Below, piece by piece: positions 7,102 to 13,065 of a stretch of DNA of 13,065 nucleotides (position 1 is its first letter; every line of letters starts with the position of its first letter). Source of the DNA: an uncultured bacterium (GTDB lineage Bacteria > Bacteroidota > Bacteroidia > Bacteroidales > Bacteroidaceae); the NCBI GenBank assembly GCA_905215575.1, contig CAJMQV010000043.1, forward strand, positions 1 to 13,065, read 5' to 3'. The position numbers and the translations under genes are program-made. The notes beneath the pieces were generated by a model, which ran no database searches, had not been told where the DNA came from, and saw only the letters and a program-made list of their open reading frames with translations.

Positions 7102-8394
7102 TTAATTTCTTTTTATTTTCAGTGCTTCTCCCAAAGGGATTTTCTTGTCATTTCGGAACGCGATGATAAAGGCATCCGGGAATTTCTCTTTAATCTCTTC
7201 TTTGATCTTTACGGTTTCTTTGTAGTCGGGTGTGTTGCCGTAAGTGTATTTATAAATATTGTCTTCCTTAAAGCTGTCTATCTCTTTCAGTCCTTTAAAG
7301 TGTGAGCTGTTTACGTGCAGCTGACGGGAACTGGTGAGTATTTGTACTTTAAACACGATTGTATCGTTTGTGTGACGTGGTTTTGCCACTGGAGTCTGAG
7401 AAGCCGGAGTTGCCGTTGTCTGCACGTCGGTTTTCAGACTTTGGGGTGCCGCCGGTACTTGTGCCGTATCCGGCTTTACGTCTTCTGTCACTGTCTTTTG
7501 TTTTGTTGCAGTATCCTCCGGGACGGGTATTGCAGCAGACTCGGTTACGATTTTCACCTCCTCGCTGGCTTTCTCCTTGTTATCGGGAGCCTTTAACGGA
7601 CTTGTCACCTTTCTTTGTTTGTCTTTGTACTGCCGGAAGGCATTGTACAAGCTGGTGGCCAACTGGTTGATTCCCTGTGCAGAATTCAGATACCGCTCTT
7701 CGTCGGGAGTCGAGATATAGCCGAGTTCGACCAGTACGCTGGGCATTGTTGTGGCGCGCAGCACCAGAAATCCCGCCTGATGCACTCCGCGGTCTGCTCT
7801 TTTGGCCGTATTCTTGAATTCTTTCTGGATGTTCCGTGCCAGCGACACACTCTGTTCCATATATTTGTCCTGCATCAGTTCGAAAATGATATAGCTTTCG
7901 GCTGAGCGCGGATCAAATCCTTCGTAGCGTGTCTGATAGTCGTCCTCCACAAGAATTACGGAGTTTTCCCGTTTGGCCACATCCAGATTTTCCTGAGCGC
8001 GGGCCATACCCATGGTATAGGTTTCTGTGCCTCGGGCAATTTTCTTGCCGGGCATGGCGTTGGTGTGTATGGAAATGAACAGGTCGGCCTTTGCCTTGTT
8101 GGCTATTTGTGCGCGTCTGTCCAATGGAATGAACACATCATTTTTTCGGGTATAGAGCACACGGGTATCCGGACAATTGTTTTCAATCAGTTTTCCCAGC
8201 GCCAGGGCTACGGAGAGGTTGATGTTCTTCTCTCTGGAAATACGGCCAATGGCACCCGGGTCTTTTCCACCGTGTCCGGCATCCAGTACTACGGTAAAGC
8301 TTTTCGTAGCCGGAGCATTTTCTGCACGTGTCAGCACGGGCACAGAAAAGAGTGCTATGAAAATGATTATCAGTGAAAAGATATGTTTGCTCAT
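7102..8394 (-). CDS. N-acetylmuramoyl-L-alanine amidase with SPOR-like C-terminus
   Basis: A 430-residue exported peptidoglycan amidase that cleaves between N-acetylmuramic acid and the stem peptide, normally to separate daughter cells. Residues 1-24 are a signal peptide. The Amidase_3 domain runs from about 33 to 258, with zinc ligands His41 (in DAGHGGKDPG), Glu55 (REKN) and His110 (SIHTNA), and catalytic Glu223 (VELGYIS). A Pro/Ala/Thr-rich linker (about 262-345) leads to a C-terminal segment starting at VFKVQILTSS that resembles a SPOR domain, which binds denuded septal glycan. The ATG at 8394 is chosen because it puts the signal peptide at the N-terminus and lies just downstream of a -7-like box. 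The in-frame ATG at 8457 would add 21 polar residues before the signal. The gene is first in an operon with the MCE gene. Confidence 0.93.
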   Translation of the reverse strand: MSKHIFSLIIIFIALFSVPVLTRAENAPATKSFTVVLDAGHGGKDPGAIGRISREKNINLSVALALGKLIENNCPDTRVLYTRKNDVFIPLDRRAQIANKAKADLFISIHTNAMPGKKIARGTETYTMGMARAQENLDVAKRENSVILVEDDYQTRYEGFDPRSAESYIIFELMQDKYMEQSVSLARNIQKEFKNTAKRADRGVHQAGFLVLRATTMPSVLVELGYISTPDEERYLNSAQGINQLATSLYNAFRQYKDKQRKVTSPLKAPDNKEKASEEVKIVTESAAIPVPEDTATKQKTVTEDVKPDTAQVPAAPQSLKTDVQTTATPASQTPVAKPRHTNDTIVFKVQILTSSRQLHVNSSHFKGLKEIDSFKEDNIYKYTYGNTPDYKETVKIKEEIKEKFPDAFIIAFRNDKKIPLGEALKIKRN

Positions 8395-8410
8395 TTTGCT
8401 TCTTTTCGTG

Positions 8411-8418
8411 CAAAAATA
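8411..8418 (-). promoter_or_regulatory. Possible -7 box for the amidase-MCE operon
   Basis: Minus-strand TATTTTTG (8418-8411) matches TAnnTTTG and lies 16 bases before the chosen amidase ATG. There is no TTTG at 19-20 bases upstream. The surrounding sequence is A/T-rich, so a chance match is possible. Confidence 0.35.
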
Positions 8419-8498
8419 ATAAGTTTTTTTGATATTTGGATTTTTTTTGTCGCTCAAATATCCTCGGGCGTCTAATATTATAGATAAATAACAGAAAG

Positions 8499-8969
8499 CT
8501 AAAAGAAACTCATTTTGTTGCTTTCGTGAGCGATGAGATGCTTTTTCCGTTCGTTTCCTCCCCGGTAATTACCGGGTTTTCCGTTCTTGTTTACAATACG
8601 GTGGCAGGGGATGATCAGATTGATCGGGTTTTTGCTGCATGCCGTTCCCACGGCGCGGCAAGCGTCCGGATGTCCGCTTTTTCGGGCCAGTTCCTGATAG
8701 CTTATGGTTTTGCCATAGGGCACTTGAGCCAGCGCCGTCCATACTTCCTTCTGAAAATCAGTGCCCCGAAGCAGGTATGGGATGGAGAACCGGGTAAGTT
8801 CTCTCCGAAAATAAGCTTGGATTTCCTTTTCGGTAAGTTTAAGTAAGGGCGTTTCCTGACAGATGCCTTCCATCGGGATTTTGCCCCAAAGAAGTTCCGT
8901 CAGCAGGTCGTTTTCTTCGCCGGCAGTCAGGAAACCCAACGGTGTTTCGATATAAAAATAATGTTTCAT
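8499..8969 (-). CDS. ogt: Methylated-DNA--protein-cysteine methyltransferase
   Basis: A 156-residue suicide DNA repair protein that moves a methyl group from O6-methylguanine (or O4-methylthymine) to its own cysteine. The active site IIPCHRIV is intact, with Cys122 as acceptor and His123 beside it. The DNA-binding helix motif RAVGTACSKNP (105-115) carries the intercalating Arg105, and PYGKTISYQELA (84-95) is also typical. The short N-terminal domain (about 1-68) lacks any Ada-type regulatory extension, so it is the Ogt/MGMT stand-alone form. The stop codon is TAG. It lies downstream of asnA on the same strand, separated by a hairpin at 8999-9032. No clear terminator is seen after it before the amidase leader. 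Confidence 0.94.
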   Translation of the reverse strand: MKHYFYIETPLGFLTAGEENDLLTELLWGKIPMEGICQETPLLKLTEKEIQAYFRRELTRFSIPYLLRGTDFQKEVWTALAQVPYGKTISYQELARKSGHPDACRAVGTACSKNPINLIIPCHRIVNKNGKPGNYRGGNERKKHLIAHESNKMSFF

Positions 8970-8998
8970 GATGATTTTCAGTTATCGGAATAAACGGG

Positions 8999-9032
8999 AA
9001 ATAGCCTGTTCCGGTCTGGAAACAGGCTATTT
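8999..9032 (-). terminator. Hairpin between asnA and ogt, probable terminator
   Basis: A 12-bp perfect stem (AAATAGCCTGTT at 8999-9010 with AACAGGCTATTT at 9021-9032) has a 10-base loop that can pair further if one base is bulged. It starts 24 bases after the asnA stop. The Ts on the minus strand lie within the stem base, followed by CCCG rather than a pure T-run, so termination may be partial. Confidence 0.6.
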
Positions 9033-9055
9033 GTATGTAGGAGTTTGTGTTATTC

Positions 9056-10093
9056 TTAAATCAAAGTCATTCCGGCTTCCTGGCATTCCTTTCTCATGGC
9101 TTCCGGCCAGATGCTTGACTGGGTTTCGCCCACGTGTGCCTTGTGCAGCAGTACCATGCACAGACGGCTCTGTCCGATACCGCCACCTACTGACAATGGC
9201 AGAGAACCTTCAAGCAGGCGCTTGTGGAAGTAAAGTTCTTTGCGGTCTTCCTTTCCGCTTTCCTTCAACTGTTTTTCCAGAGCCGCTTTGTCTACACGGA
9301 TACCCATAGATGACAGTTCTACCGCACGGTTCAGTACCGGATACCAGATCATCAGGTCGCCATTCAATCCCGGAAGTCCGTTTTCGGCCATAGTAGAATA
9401 GTCGTCATAGTCCGGAGCGCGCAGGTCGTGTTCCTTGCCGTCGCCTAATTTGCAGCCGATACCGATGATGAATACTGCTCCATACTCTTTACAGATGGCG
9501 TTTTCACGCTCTTTTGGAGTTAGGTCCGGATATTTCTGGCGCAACTCTTCCGCGTGGATAAAGTGGATTTCTTCCGGAAGATAAGGCTTCAGTTGCGGAT
9601 AAGTCTCGCAGATAAAAAACTCTGTGCGCAAAATGGCCGAGTAAATGCGATAAACGATTTTCTTCAGATATTTCAGGGTACGCTGTTCCGGAGTTACCAC
9701 GCGCTCCCAATCCCATTGGTCTACGTACAGAGAGTGCAGGTTACCCATTTCTTCATCGGCACGCACGGCGTTCATGTCGGTAATGATACCATAACCCGGT
9801 TTGACATTGTATTCAGCCAGGGTTACACGTTTCCATTTGGCCAGTGAGTGTACCACTTCGGCTTTGGCATCCTGCATATCCTTAATCGGGAAGGTTACCG
9901 GACGCTCCACACCGTTCAGGTCATCGTTCATACCCAAGCCTTTGAGTACGAAAAGAGGAGCTGTCACGCGGCGCAGGCGCAACTCGGTAGAAATACTGCT
10001 GAGGAAAAAGTCCTTTATTTTTTTGATGGCCAGTTCTGTCTGTTGCAAATCCAGAACCGCTTTATAATTTTCAGGTTTTATCAGATAGCTCAT
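9056..10093 (-). CDS. asnA: Aspartate--ammonia ligase AsnA
   Basis: A 345-residue ammonia-dependent asparagine synthetase, related in fold to class II aminoacyl-tRNA synthetases, which joins aspartate and ammonium using ATP with release of AMP and pyrophosphate. The conserved stretch GNLHSLYVDQWDWERVV (117-133), the LRLRRVTAPLF segment (38-48, substrate-binding strand) and the class II motif-3-like GGGIGQSRLCM (303-313, with Arg310 contacting ATP) are all present. Length is normal for the family. The ATG at 10093 follows a Bacteroides-type promoter at 10134-10165. The gene is transcribed divergently from the tRNA and has its own hairpin downstream, so it is probably monocistronic with some read-through into ogt. 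Confidence 0.97.
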   Translation of the reverse strand: MSYLIKPENYKAVLDLQQTELAIKKIKDFFLSSISTELRLRRVTAPLFVLKGLGMNDDLNGVERPVTFPIKDMQDAKAEVVHSLAKWKRVTLAEYNVKPGYGIITDMNAVRADEEMGNLHSLYVDQWDWERVVTPEQRTLKYLKKIVYRIYSAILRTEFFICETYPQLKPYLPEEIHFIHAEELRQKYPDLTPKERENAICKEYGAVFIIGIGCKLGDGKEHDLRAPDYDDYSTMAENGLPGLNGDLMIWYPVLNRAVELSSMGIRVDKAALEKQLKESGKEDRKELYFHKRLLEGSLPLSVGGGIGQSRLCMVLLHKAHVGETQSSIWPEAMRKECQEAGMTLI

Positions 10094-10133
10094 TTTGCTT
10101 TGTTTTTTATATTATTGCTTTCTATTTGCGATG

Positions 10134-10165
10134 CAAAGATAAGAGAATTTCATTAAAATGACAAG
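10134..10165 (-). promoter_or_regulatory. Bacteroides-type promoter of asnA
   Basis: On the minus strand, CTTG (10165-10162) is followed after 20 bases by TATCTTTG (10141-10134), a full match to TAnnTTTG and three of four bases of the -33 TTTG. Transcription would start near 10127, about 34 bases before the ATG. Confidence 0.6.
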
Positions 10166-10225
10166 AAATAAAAAGAAATAAATGTCTATATGATTATTAT
10201 CATTTAGCCAAATTTGCAAATAACT

Positions 10226-10257
10226 ATTGCAACATAAAATATTTTTGCTTATTTTTG
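10226..10257 (+). promoter_or_regulatory. Putative tRNA-Arg promoter
   Basis: ATTG (10226-10229), 20 bases, then TATTTTTG (10250-10257) fits the Bacteroides -33/-7 pattern with one mismatch. A second TATTTTTG lies at 10240-10247, with TTTG at 10213-10216 but with 23 bases between. The first option puts the start about 5-8 bases before the mature tRNA 5' end. Confidence 0.55.
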
Positions 10258-10268
10258 CAAAGAAATAA

Positions 10269-10342
10269 GGCTCCGTAGCTTAGCTGTATAGAGCGTCAGA
10301 TTCCGGTTCTGAAGGTCGAGGGTTAGAATCCCTCCGGAGTCA
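10269..10342 (+). tRNA. tRNA-Arg, anticodon CCG
   Basis: A full cloverleaf folds by eye. The acceptor stem pairs 10269-10275 with 10335-10341 (one G-U), and the D stem pairs GCTT with GAGC. The anticodon stem TCAGA/TCTGA surrounds loop TTCCGGT with CCG at 10303-10305. There is a five-base variable loop, and the T stem is GAGGG/CCCTC. It decodes CGG arginine codons. The discriminator is A10342 and CCA is not encoded. The conserved G19 and C56 are replaced by T10287 and A10325, which could still pair with each other as U19-A56. It is a single-gene transcript with its own promoter and terminator. Confidence 0.95.
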
Positions 10343-10347
10343 CAAGG

Positions 10348-10386
10348 AAGGGAAGTGTCCATAAGGGCGCTTCCCTTTTTGTTTTT
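10348..10386 (+). terminator. Intrinsic terminator after tRNA-Arg
   Basis: A 10-bp stem (AAGGGAAGTG at 10348-10357 with CGCTTCCCTT at 10368-10377, one G-T pair) and a 10-base loop are followed by T-rich sequence TTTTTGTTTTT (10376-10386). It starts six bases after the tRNA end. Confidence 0.9.
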
Positions 10387-10596
10387 CTTCGTTACTTTCC
10401 GCTTTTCGTTTGTTTCGGTTTTCGTGTTCCCGTTATTTTACTTGCCCGTCAGTAATAGATTACCGAGCCGTCAGTAATTGATTGCTGACGGGCGGATAAT
10501 TTAGGGAGAATATCTTCGGGATTAGGGAATGAGCTGTTGGGAGAGGGGCTGTTGGCTATGATTTCTTGATTGGAAATCTAAAAAATGCCATACAAA
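10387..10596. other. Non-coding stretch between tRNA-Arg and the pepT promoter
   Basis: Apart from the palindrome cluster at 10444-10493 I see no gene here. A purine-rich segment (10503-10555) has GCTGTTGG twice (10532-10539 and 10547-10554), but no frame is extended and no start carries coding character. Confidence 0.5.
10444..10493. repeat. Overlapping palindromes with direct and inverted copies of CCGTCAGTAAT
   Basis: Three copies of one half-site lie within 50 bases: GCCCGTCAGTAAT (10444-10456), CCGTCAGTAAT (10468-10478) and, inverted, ATTGCTGACGGGC (10481-10493). The inverted copy can pair with the first (13 bp, one G-T) or with the second (11 bp with one G-T, two-base loop), but not both. 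GTAATAGATTAC (10452-10463) is a further short palindrome. The function is unknown. It is not followed by a T-run and lies in non-coding DNA between the tRNA terminator and the pepT promoter. Confidence 0.7.
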
Positions 10597-10628
10597 TTTG
10601 GGATTGGCTGTCGGATTTTCTAATTTTA
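10597..10628 (+). promoter_or_regulatory. Putative Bacteroides-type promoter of pepT
   Basis: TTTG (10597-10600), 20 bases, then TAATTTTA (10621-10628) matches the consensus at all but the last base of the -7 box. Transcription would begin near 10634-10640, giving a leader of about 35-40 bases. This promoter belongs to the Bacteroidales part of the window. Confidence 0.6.
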
Positions 10629-10673
10629 CACATTAAATAATTGATTCTATAAATATATAATTAAAGTATTGAT

Positions 10674-11924
10674 ATGGAAATACTGGATCGTTTTTTGAAA
10701 TACGTTCGTTTTGACACTCAATCGGACGAACAGTCGGGAGTTTGTCCCAGCACCGCCAAGCAGATGGTTTTTGCCGAATATCTCAAGAAAGAACTTGAAG
10801 AAATCGGTTTGGAAGAGATTACATTGGATGAGCACGGCTATTTGTTTGCTACCTTGCCGGCCAATACCGATGCCGATGTGCCGGTAGTGGGTTTCATTGC
10901 TCATATGGATACTTCGCCCGACTATTCCGGTAAGGATGTGAATCCACGCATTGTGTCGGCTTATGACGGTGGAGACATCGTGCTGTCGGAAGAATTGGGC
11001 ATTGTTACTTCTCCCAAGAAATTCCCCGAACTGCTCAGCCATGTAGGCGAGGATCTGGTGGTGACCGACGGAACTACTCTGTTGGGGGCCGATGACAAGG
11101 CTGGTATTGCCGAAATCGTATCGGCTATGGTTTATCTGAAACAGCATCCGGAAATCAAGCACGGAAAAATCCGTGTGGGATTCAATCCTGACGAGGAAAT
11201 CGGAATGGGTGCCCATCTGTTTGACGTGGAGAAGTTCGGTTGCGACTGGGCTTACACCATGGACGGCGGCGAAGTGGGTGAGCTGGAGTTTGAAAACTTC
11301 AATGCCGCTTCGGCTCATGTTACCGTGAAGGGATTGAACGTGCATCCCGGTTACGCCAAGAACAAGATGATCAATTCCAATTATATTGCCGCCGAGTTTG
11401 TGCGCAGCATGCCGTTGCTCGAAACTCCGGAGCAGACCGACGGCTACGAGGGCTTCTTCCATCTGCAGGAGATGCACGGCAAGGCGGAGAAGGCCACGAT
11501 GGAGTATATCGTCCGGGACCACGACATGAAGCGGTTTCAGGAGCGCAAGGCCATGATGGACAAGGCCGCGGAGCAGATCAACCGCCGCTGGGGCGACGGC
11601 ACCGCGGTGGTGGACACCCACGACCAGTACTACAATATGTACGAGGTGCTGAAGGACCACATGGAGATTCTGGAGCTGGCAGAGTCCGCCATGAAGGCCG
11701 CCGGCATTGAGCACCCCACCCATTCTCCCATCCGGGGCGGCACTGACGGCAGTGTGCTGACCTACAAGGGCCTGCTGTGCCCCAACCTGCCCAGCGCGGG
11801 CCACAACGCCCACGGCCGGTACGAGTATGCGCCGGTAGAGTCCCTGAAAACCGGCGTCAAGACCGTAAAGGCTCTGGTCTCTCCGGAGCTGGTGGAGACC
11901 ATTATCGGAAAAAAAGAGGGGTGA
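10674..11924 (+). CDS. pepT: Peptidase T (tripeptide aminopeptidase), chimeric in base composition
   Basis: A 416-residue M20 zinc peptidase that removes the N-terminal residue from tripeptides in the cytoplasm. Metal and catalytic residues are all present: His77 and Asp79 (AHMDTSPD), bridging Asp140 (LLGADDKAG), Glu174 and Glu175 (NPDEEIG), Asp197 (TMDGGE) and His380 (NAHGRYEY). The lid-domain motif LNVHPGYAKNKM (221-232) and RGGTDGS (354-360) are typical. The length is normal and the frame is unbroken. Codon use is not uniform. By my count G or C ends 15 of codons 1-30, 19 of codons 201-230, and 29 of codons 281-310. The change is sharpest near codon 252 (about 11,427). The first part therefore reads as Bacteroidales and the rest as a high-GC Firmicute. 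The function call is firm for the encoded frame; whether this exact gene exists in one cell is doubtful. Confidence 0.93.
   Translation: MEILDRFLKYVRFDTQSDEQSGVCPSTAKQMVFAEYLKKELEEIGLEEITLDEHGYLFATLPANTDADVPVVGFIAHMDTSPDYSGKDVNPRIVSAYDGGDIVLSEELGIVTSPKKFPELLSHVGEDLVVTDGTTLLGADDKAGIAEIVSAMVYLKQHPEIKHGKIRVGFNPDEEIGMGAHLFDVEKFGCDWAYTMDGGEVGELEFENFNAASAHVTVKGLNVHPGYAKNKMINSNYIAAEFVRSMPLLETPEQTDGYEGFFHLQEMHGKAEKATMEYIVRDHDMKRFQERKAMMDKAAEQINRRWGDGTAVVDTHDQYYNMYEVLKDHMEILELAESAMKAAGIEHPTHSPIRGGTDGSVLTYKGLLCPNLPSAGHNAHGRYEYAPVESLKTGVKTVKALVSPELVETIIGKKEG
11400..11460. other. Composition breakpoint within pepT
   Basis: The last Bacteroidales-like run of A/T-ending codons stops at GAA ACT (11421-11426). 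From 11,427 on, A/T-ending codons become rare and the pattern persists to the window end, together with strong SD sites. The junction lies in a conserved protein stretch (TPEQTDGYEGFF), where two species' genes could share enough identical bases for reads to be joined wrongly. I cannot place it more exactly than about 30 bases either way. Confidence 0.7.
11916..11921 (+). promoter_or_regulatory. Shine-Dalgarno site of the M24 peptidase gene
   Basis: GAGGGG ends 7 bases before the ATG at 11929 and lies inside the last pepT codons. It fixes the start and links translation of the two genes. None of the starts upstream of the breakpoint has a comparable site. Confidence 0.7.
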
Positions 11925-11928
11925 CATC

Positions 11929-12999
11929 ATGTATCAGGAGCGAATCAGCCGCGTACTGGCCGCCATGGAACGGATGGGCCTGGAGCAGATGCTCGTGTCC
12001 GATCCGGACAGCATCTGGTATCTGACAGGGTACGATGTGTTCCCGTTTGAACGGCTGTACGCCTTTTACCTGCGGAAGGACGGACAGCACAAGTTATTTC
12101 TGAACAAACTGTTCCCGGTGCCGGAGGCACCCTATGAGCAGGTGTGGTTCTCCGACACGGACGACTATCTCGCCATTCTGGCAAATGCCGTGGACGGGGA
12201 AAAGGACATGGGCGTGGACAAGGACTGGCCCGCCCGGTTTCTGCTGCCCCTGATGGCCCACAATCCCAACTGCAAGTATGTGCTGGCCTCCGACTGCGTG
12301 GACGACGCCCGGGCCTGCAAGGACGCGGTGGAGCGGGACCTGATGCGGGAGGCCTCCCGCATCAACGACGTGGTGATGGAGCGGGCTGCCGCCTACATGA
12401 AAGAGGGCATGACCGAGCGGGAGGTGGCCGACTACATCGTGGCCCAGTACGCCGCCGAGGGCTGTGACTCCACTGCGTTCCTGCCCATCGTCTCCTACGG
12501 CGCCCACGCCGCGGACCCCCACCACGAGGCGGACCAGACCCGCCTGAAGGCTGGGGACTGCATCGTCATTGACATGGGCTGCCGGAAGAACCGCTACTGC
12601 TCCGACATGACCCGTACCGTGGCGGTGGGATCCGTGACGGATGAGATGCGCCAGGTCTACGACACGGTGCTGCAGGCCCAACTGGCGGGTATCGCAGCCG
12701 CCCGGGCCGGGGCCACTGGAAAGGCTGTGGACGGCGCCGCCCGGGACATCATCCGGCAGGCGGGCTACGGTCCCTGTTTCGGCCACAGCTTCGGCCACGG
12801 CGTGGGAGTGGAGATCCACGAGGGGCCCAACGCCACTCCCTCCAACGACAAGCCCCTGCCCGCCGGGGCGGTGATCTCTGCCGAGCCGGGCATCTACCTG
12901 CCCGGGAAGCTGGGTGTGCGGATTGAGGACGTGCTGTACCTCACACCGGAGGGCTGTCAAAACCTCACTCTGGCCCCCAAGGAGCTGGTCATTCTCTGA
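11929..12999 (+). CDS. M24-family Xaa-Pro peptidase (aminopeptidase P / prolidase type)
   Basis: A 356-residue cytoplasmic metallopeptidase that cleaves bonds before proline in short peptides. The N-terminal creatinase-like domain spans about 1-133. The pita-bread catalytic domain spans about 140-350, with the five metal ligands Asp215 (VIDMG), Asp226 (CSDMTRT), His290 (SFGHGVGVEIHEGP), Glu319 (SAEPGIYLPG) and Glu333 (VRIEDV). His286 and His297 are the conserved proton-shuttle histidines. The size matches the YpdF/PepQ-like short forms of Firmicutes; aminopeptidase versus dipeptidase cannot be decided. It starts 4 bp after the pepT stop, so both are one operon for peptide breakdown. Codon use is strongly GC-biased throughout, unlike genes left of 11,420. 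Confidence 0.93.
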   Translation: MYQERISRVLAAMERMGLEQMLVSDPDSIWYLTGYDVFPFERLYAFYLRKDGQHKLFLNKLFPVPEAPYEQVWFSDTDDYLAILANAVDGEKDMGVDKDWPARFLLPLMAHNPNCKYVLASDCVDDARACKDAVERDLMREASRINDVVMERAAAYMKEGMTEREVADYIVAQYAAEGCDSTAFLPIVSYGAHAADPHHEADQTRLKAGDCIVIDMGCRKNRYCSDMTRTVAVGSVTDEMRQVYDTVLQAQLAGIAAARAGATGKAVDGAARDIIRQAGYGPCFGHSFGHGVGVEIHEGPNATPSNDKPLPAGAVISAEPGIYLPGKLGVRIEDVLYLTPEGCQNLTLAPKELVIL

Positions 13000-13018
13000 C
13001 CCCGATTCAATCCCACGC

Positions 13019-13025
13019 AAGGAGG
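13019..13025 (+). promoter_or_regulatory. Strong Shine-Dalgarno site AAGGAGG
   Basis: AAGGAGG is a full anti-SD match 9 bases before the ATG at 13035. Its strength is typical of Firmicutes and not of Bacteroidales, whose genes here lack it. Confidence 0.85.
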
Positions 13026-13034
13026 AAAAATCCC

Positions 13035-13065
13035 ATGGCAAGCTATATCGGCGCAGACATTACAT
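13035..13065 (+). CDS. Start of a further gene, cut by the window edge
   Basis: Only ten codons are visible (MASYIGADIT). The perfect SD site upstream and the 35-bp gap after the M24 gene make it a real start, probably in the same operon. I do not recognise the product from so few residues. Confidence 0.6.
   Translation, partial: MASYIGADIT

Noticed and set aside
10647..11930. Long minus-strand open frame (427 codons) opposite pepT
   Set aside because: It is antisense to a complete peptidase with all catalytic residues. Its composition is rich in His, Val, Leu and Gly, as expected for a shadow frame, and it crosses the composition break without any family resemblance.
12094..13041. Minus-strand open frame (315 codons) opposite the M24 peptidase
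   Set aside because: GC-rich genes commonly leave open antisense frames. The product is a low-complexity Gly/Val/His-rich shadow and the sense strand encodes an intact enzyme.
1..13065. CRISPR array, insertion sequence, integrase, toxin-antitoxin or defence island
   Set aside because: No regularly spaced repeats, terminal inverted repeats, transposase or integrase motifs, or nuclease/helicase defence genes were found. The tRNA has no duplicated 3' end nearby that would mark an integration site.

Overview
The window has two parts that do not look like the same organism. Positions 1 to about 11,420 look like a Bacteroidales (Bacteroidaceae-like gut) chromosome. GC is moderate, intergenic DNA is AT-rich, genes lack strong Shine-Dalgarno sequences, and several promoters match the Bacteroides pattern TTTG-N19/20-TAnnTTTG. 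Typical Bacteroidetes proteins are present: a single-chain B12-dependent ribonucleotide reductase, AsnA, an MCE/MlaD protein paired with an amidase, and a small OadG-like subunit. From about 11,427 to the end the DNA is very GC-rich, nearly every third codon base is G or C, and starts are preceded by strong purine-rich SD sites. That is the style of a high-GC Firmicute such as an Oscillospiraceae. The change falls inside one intact reading frame, pepT.

Layout. The left block on the minus strand holds nrdJ (class II RNR, with a perfect Bacteroides promoter), then folB, then an oadG-like gene. A 12-bp terminator-like hairpin lies between nrdJ and folB. A nitroreductase-family gene diverges from nrdJ on the plus strand and converges on dnaA, with an 18-bp bidirectional terminator between them. 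Next on the minus strand come an amidase (Amidase_3 plus a SPOR-like end) and an MCE-domain gene 10 bp after it, ending in a terminator; then ogt and asnA. A tRNA-Arg(CCG) with its own promoter and terminator is on the plus strand, followed by a non-coding stretch with overlapping palindromes. Then come pepT, an M24 metallopeptidase four bases after it, and the first codons of a third gene.

Functionally the Bacteroidales part is housekeeping: replication start (DnaA), dNTP supply (NrdJ), folate synthesis (FolB), alkylation repair (Ogt), asparagine synthesis (AsnA), envelope maintenance (amidase, MCE protein) and translation (tRNA). The final genes handle small peptides: a tripeptidase and a proline-directed peptidase. 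I see no mobile element, CRISPR array, phage or defence system. The most notable point is the lineage switch within pepT, most simply a chimeric metagenomic contig, less likely a real recombination. Smaller points are a tRNA with a swapped 19-56 tertiary pair, a palindrome cluster after it, and promoter evidence that moves the nrdJ start.
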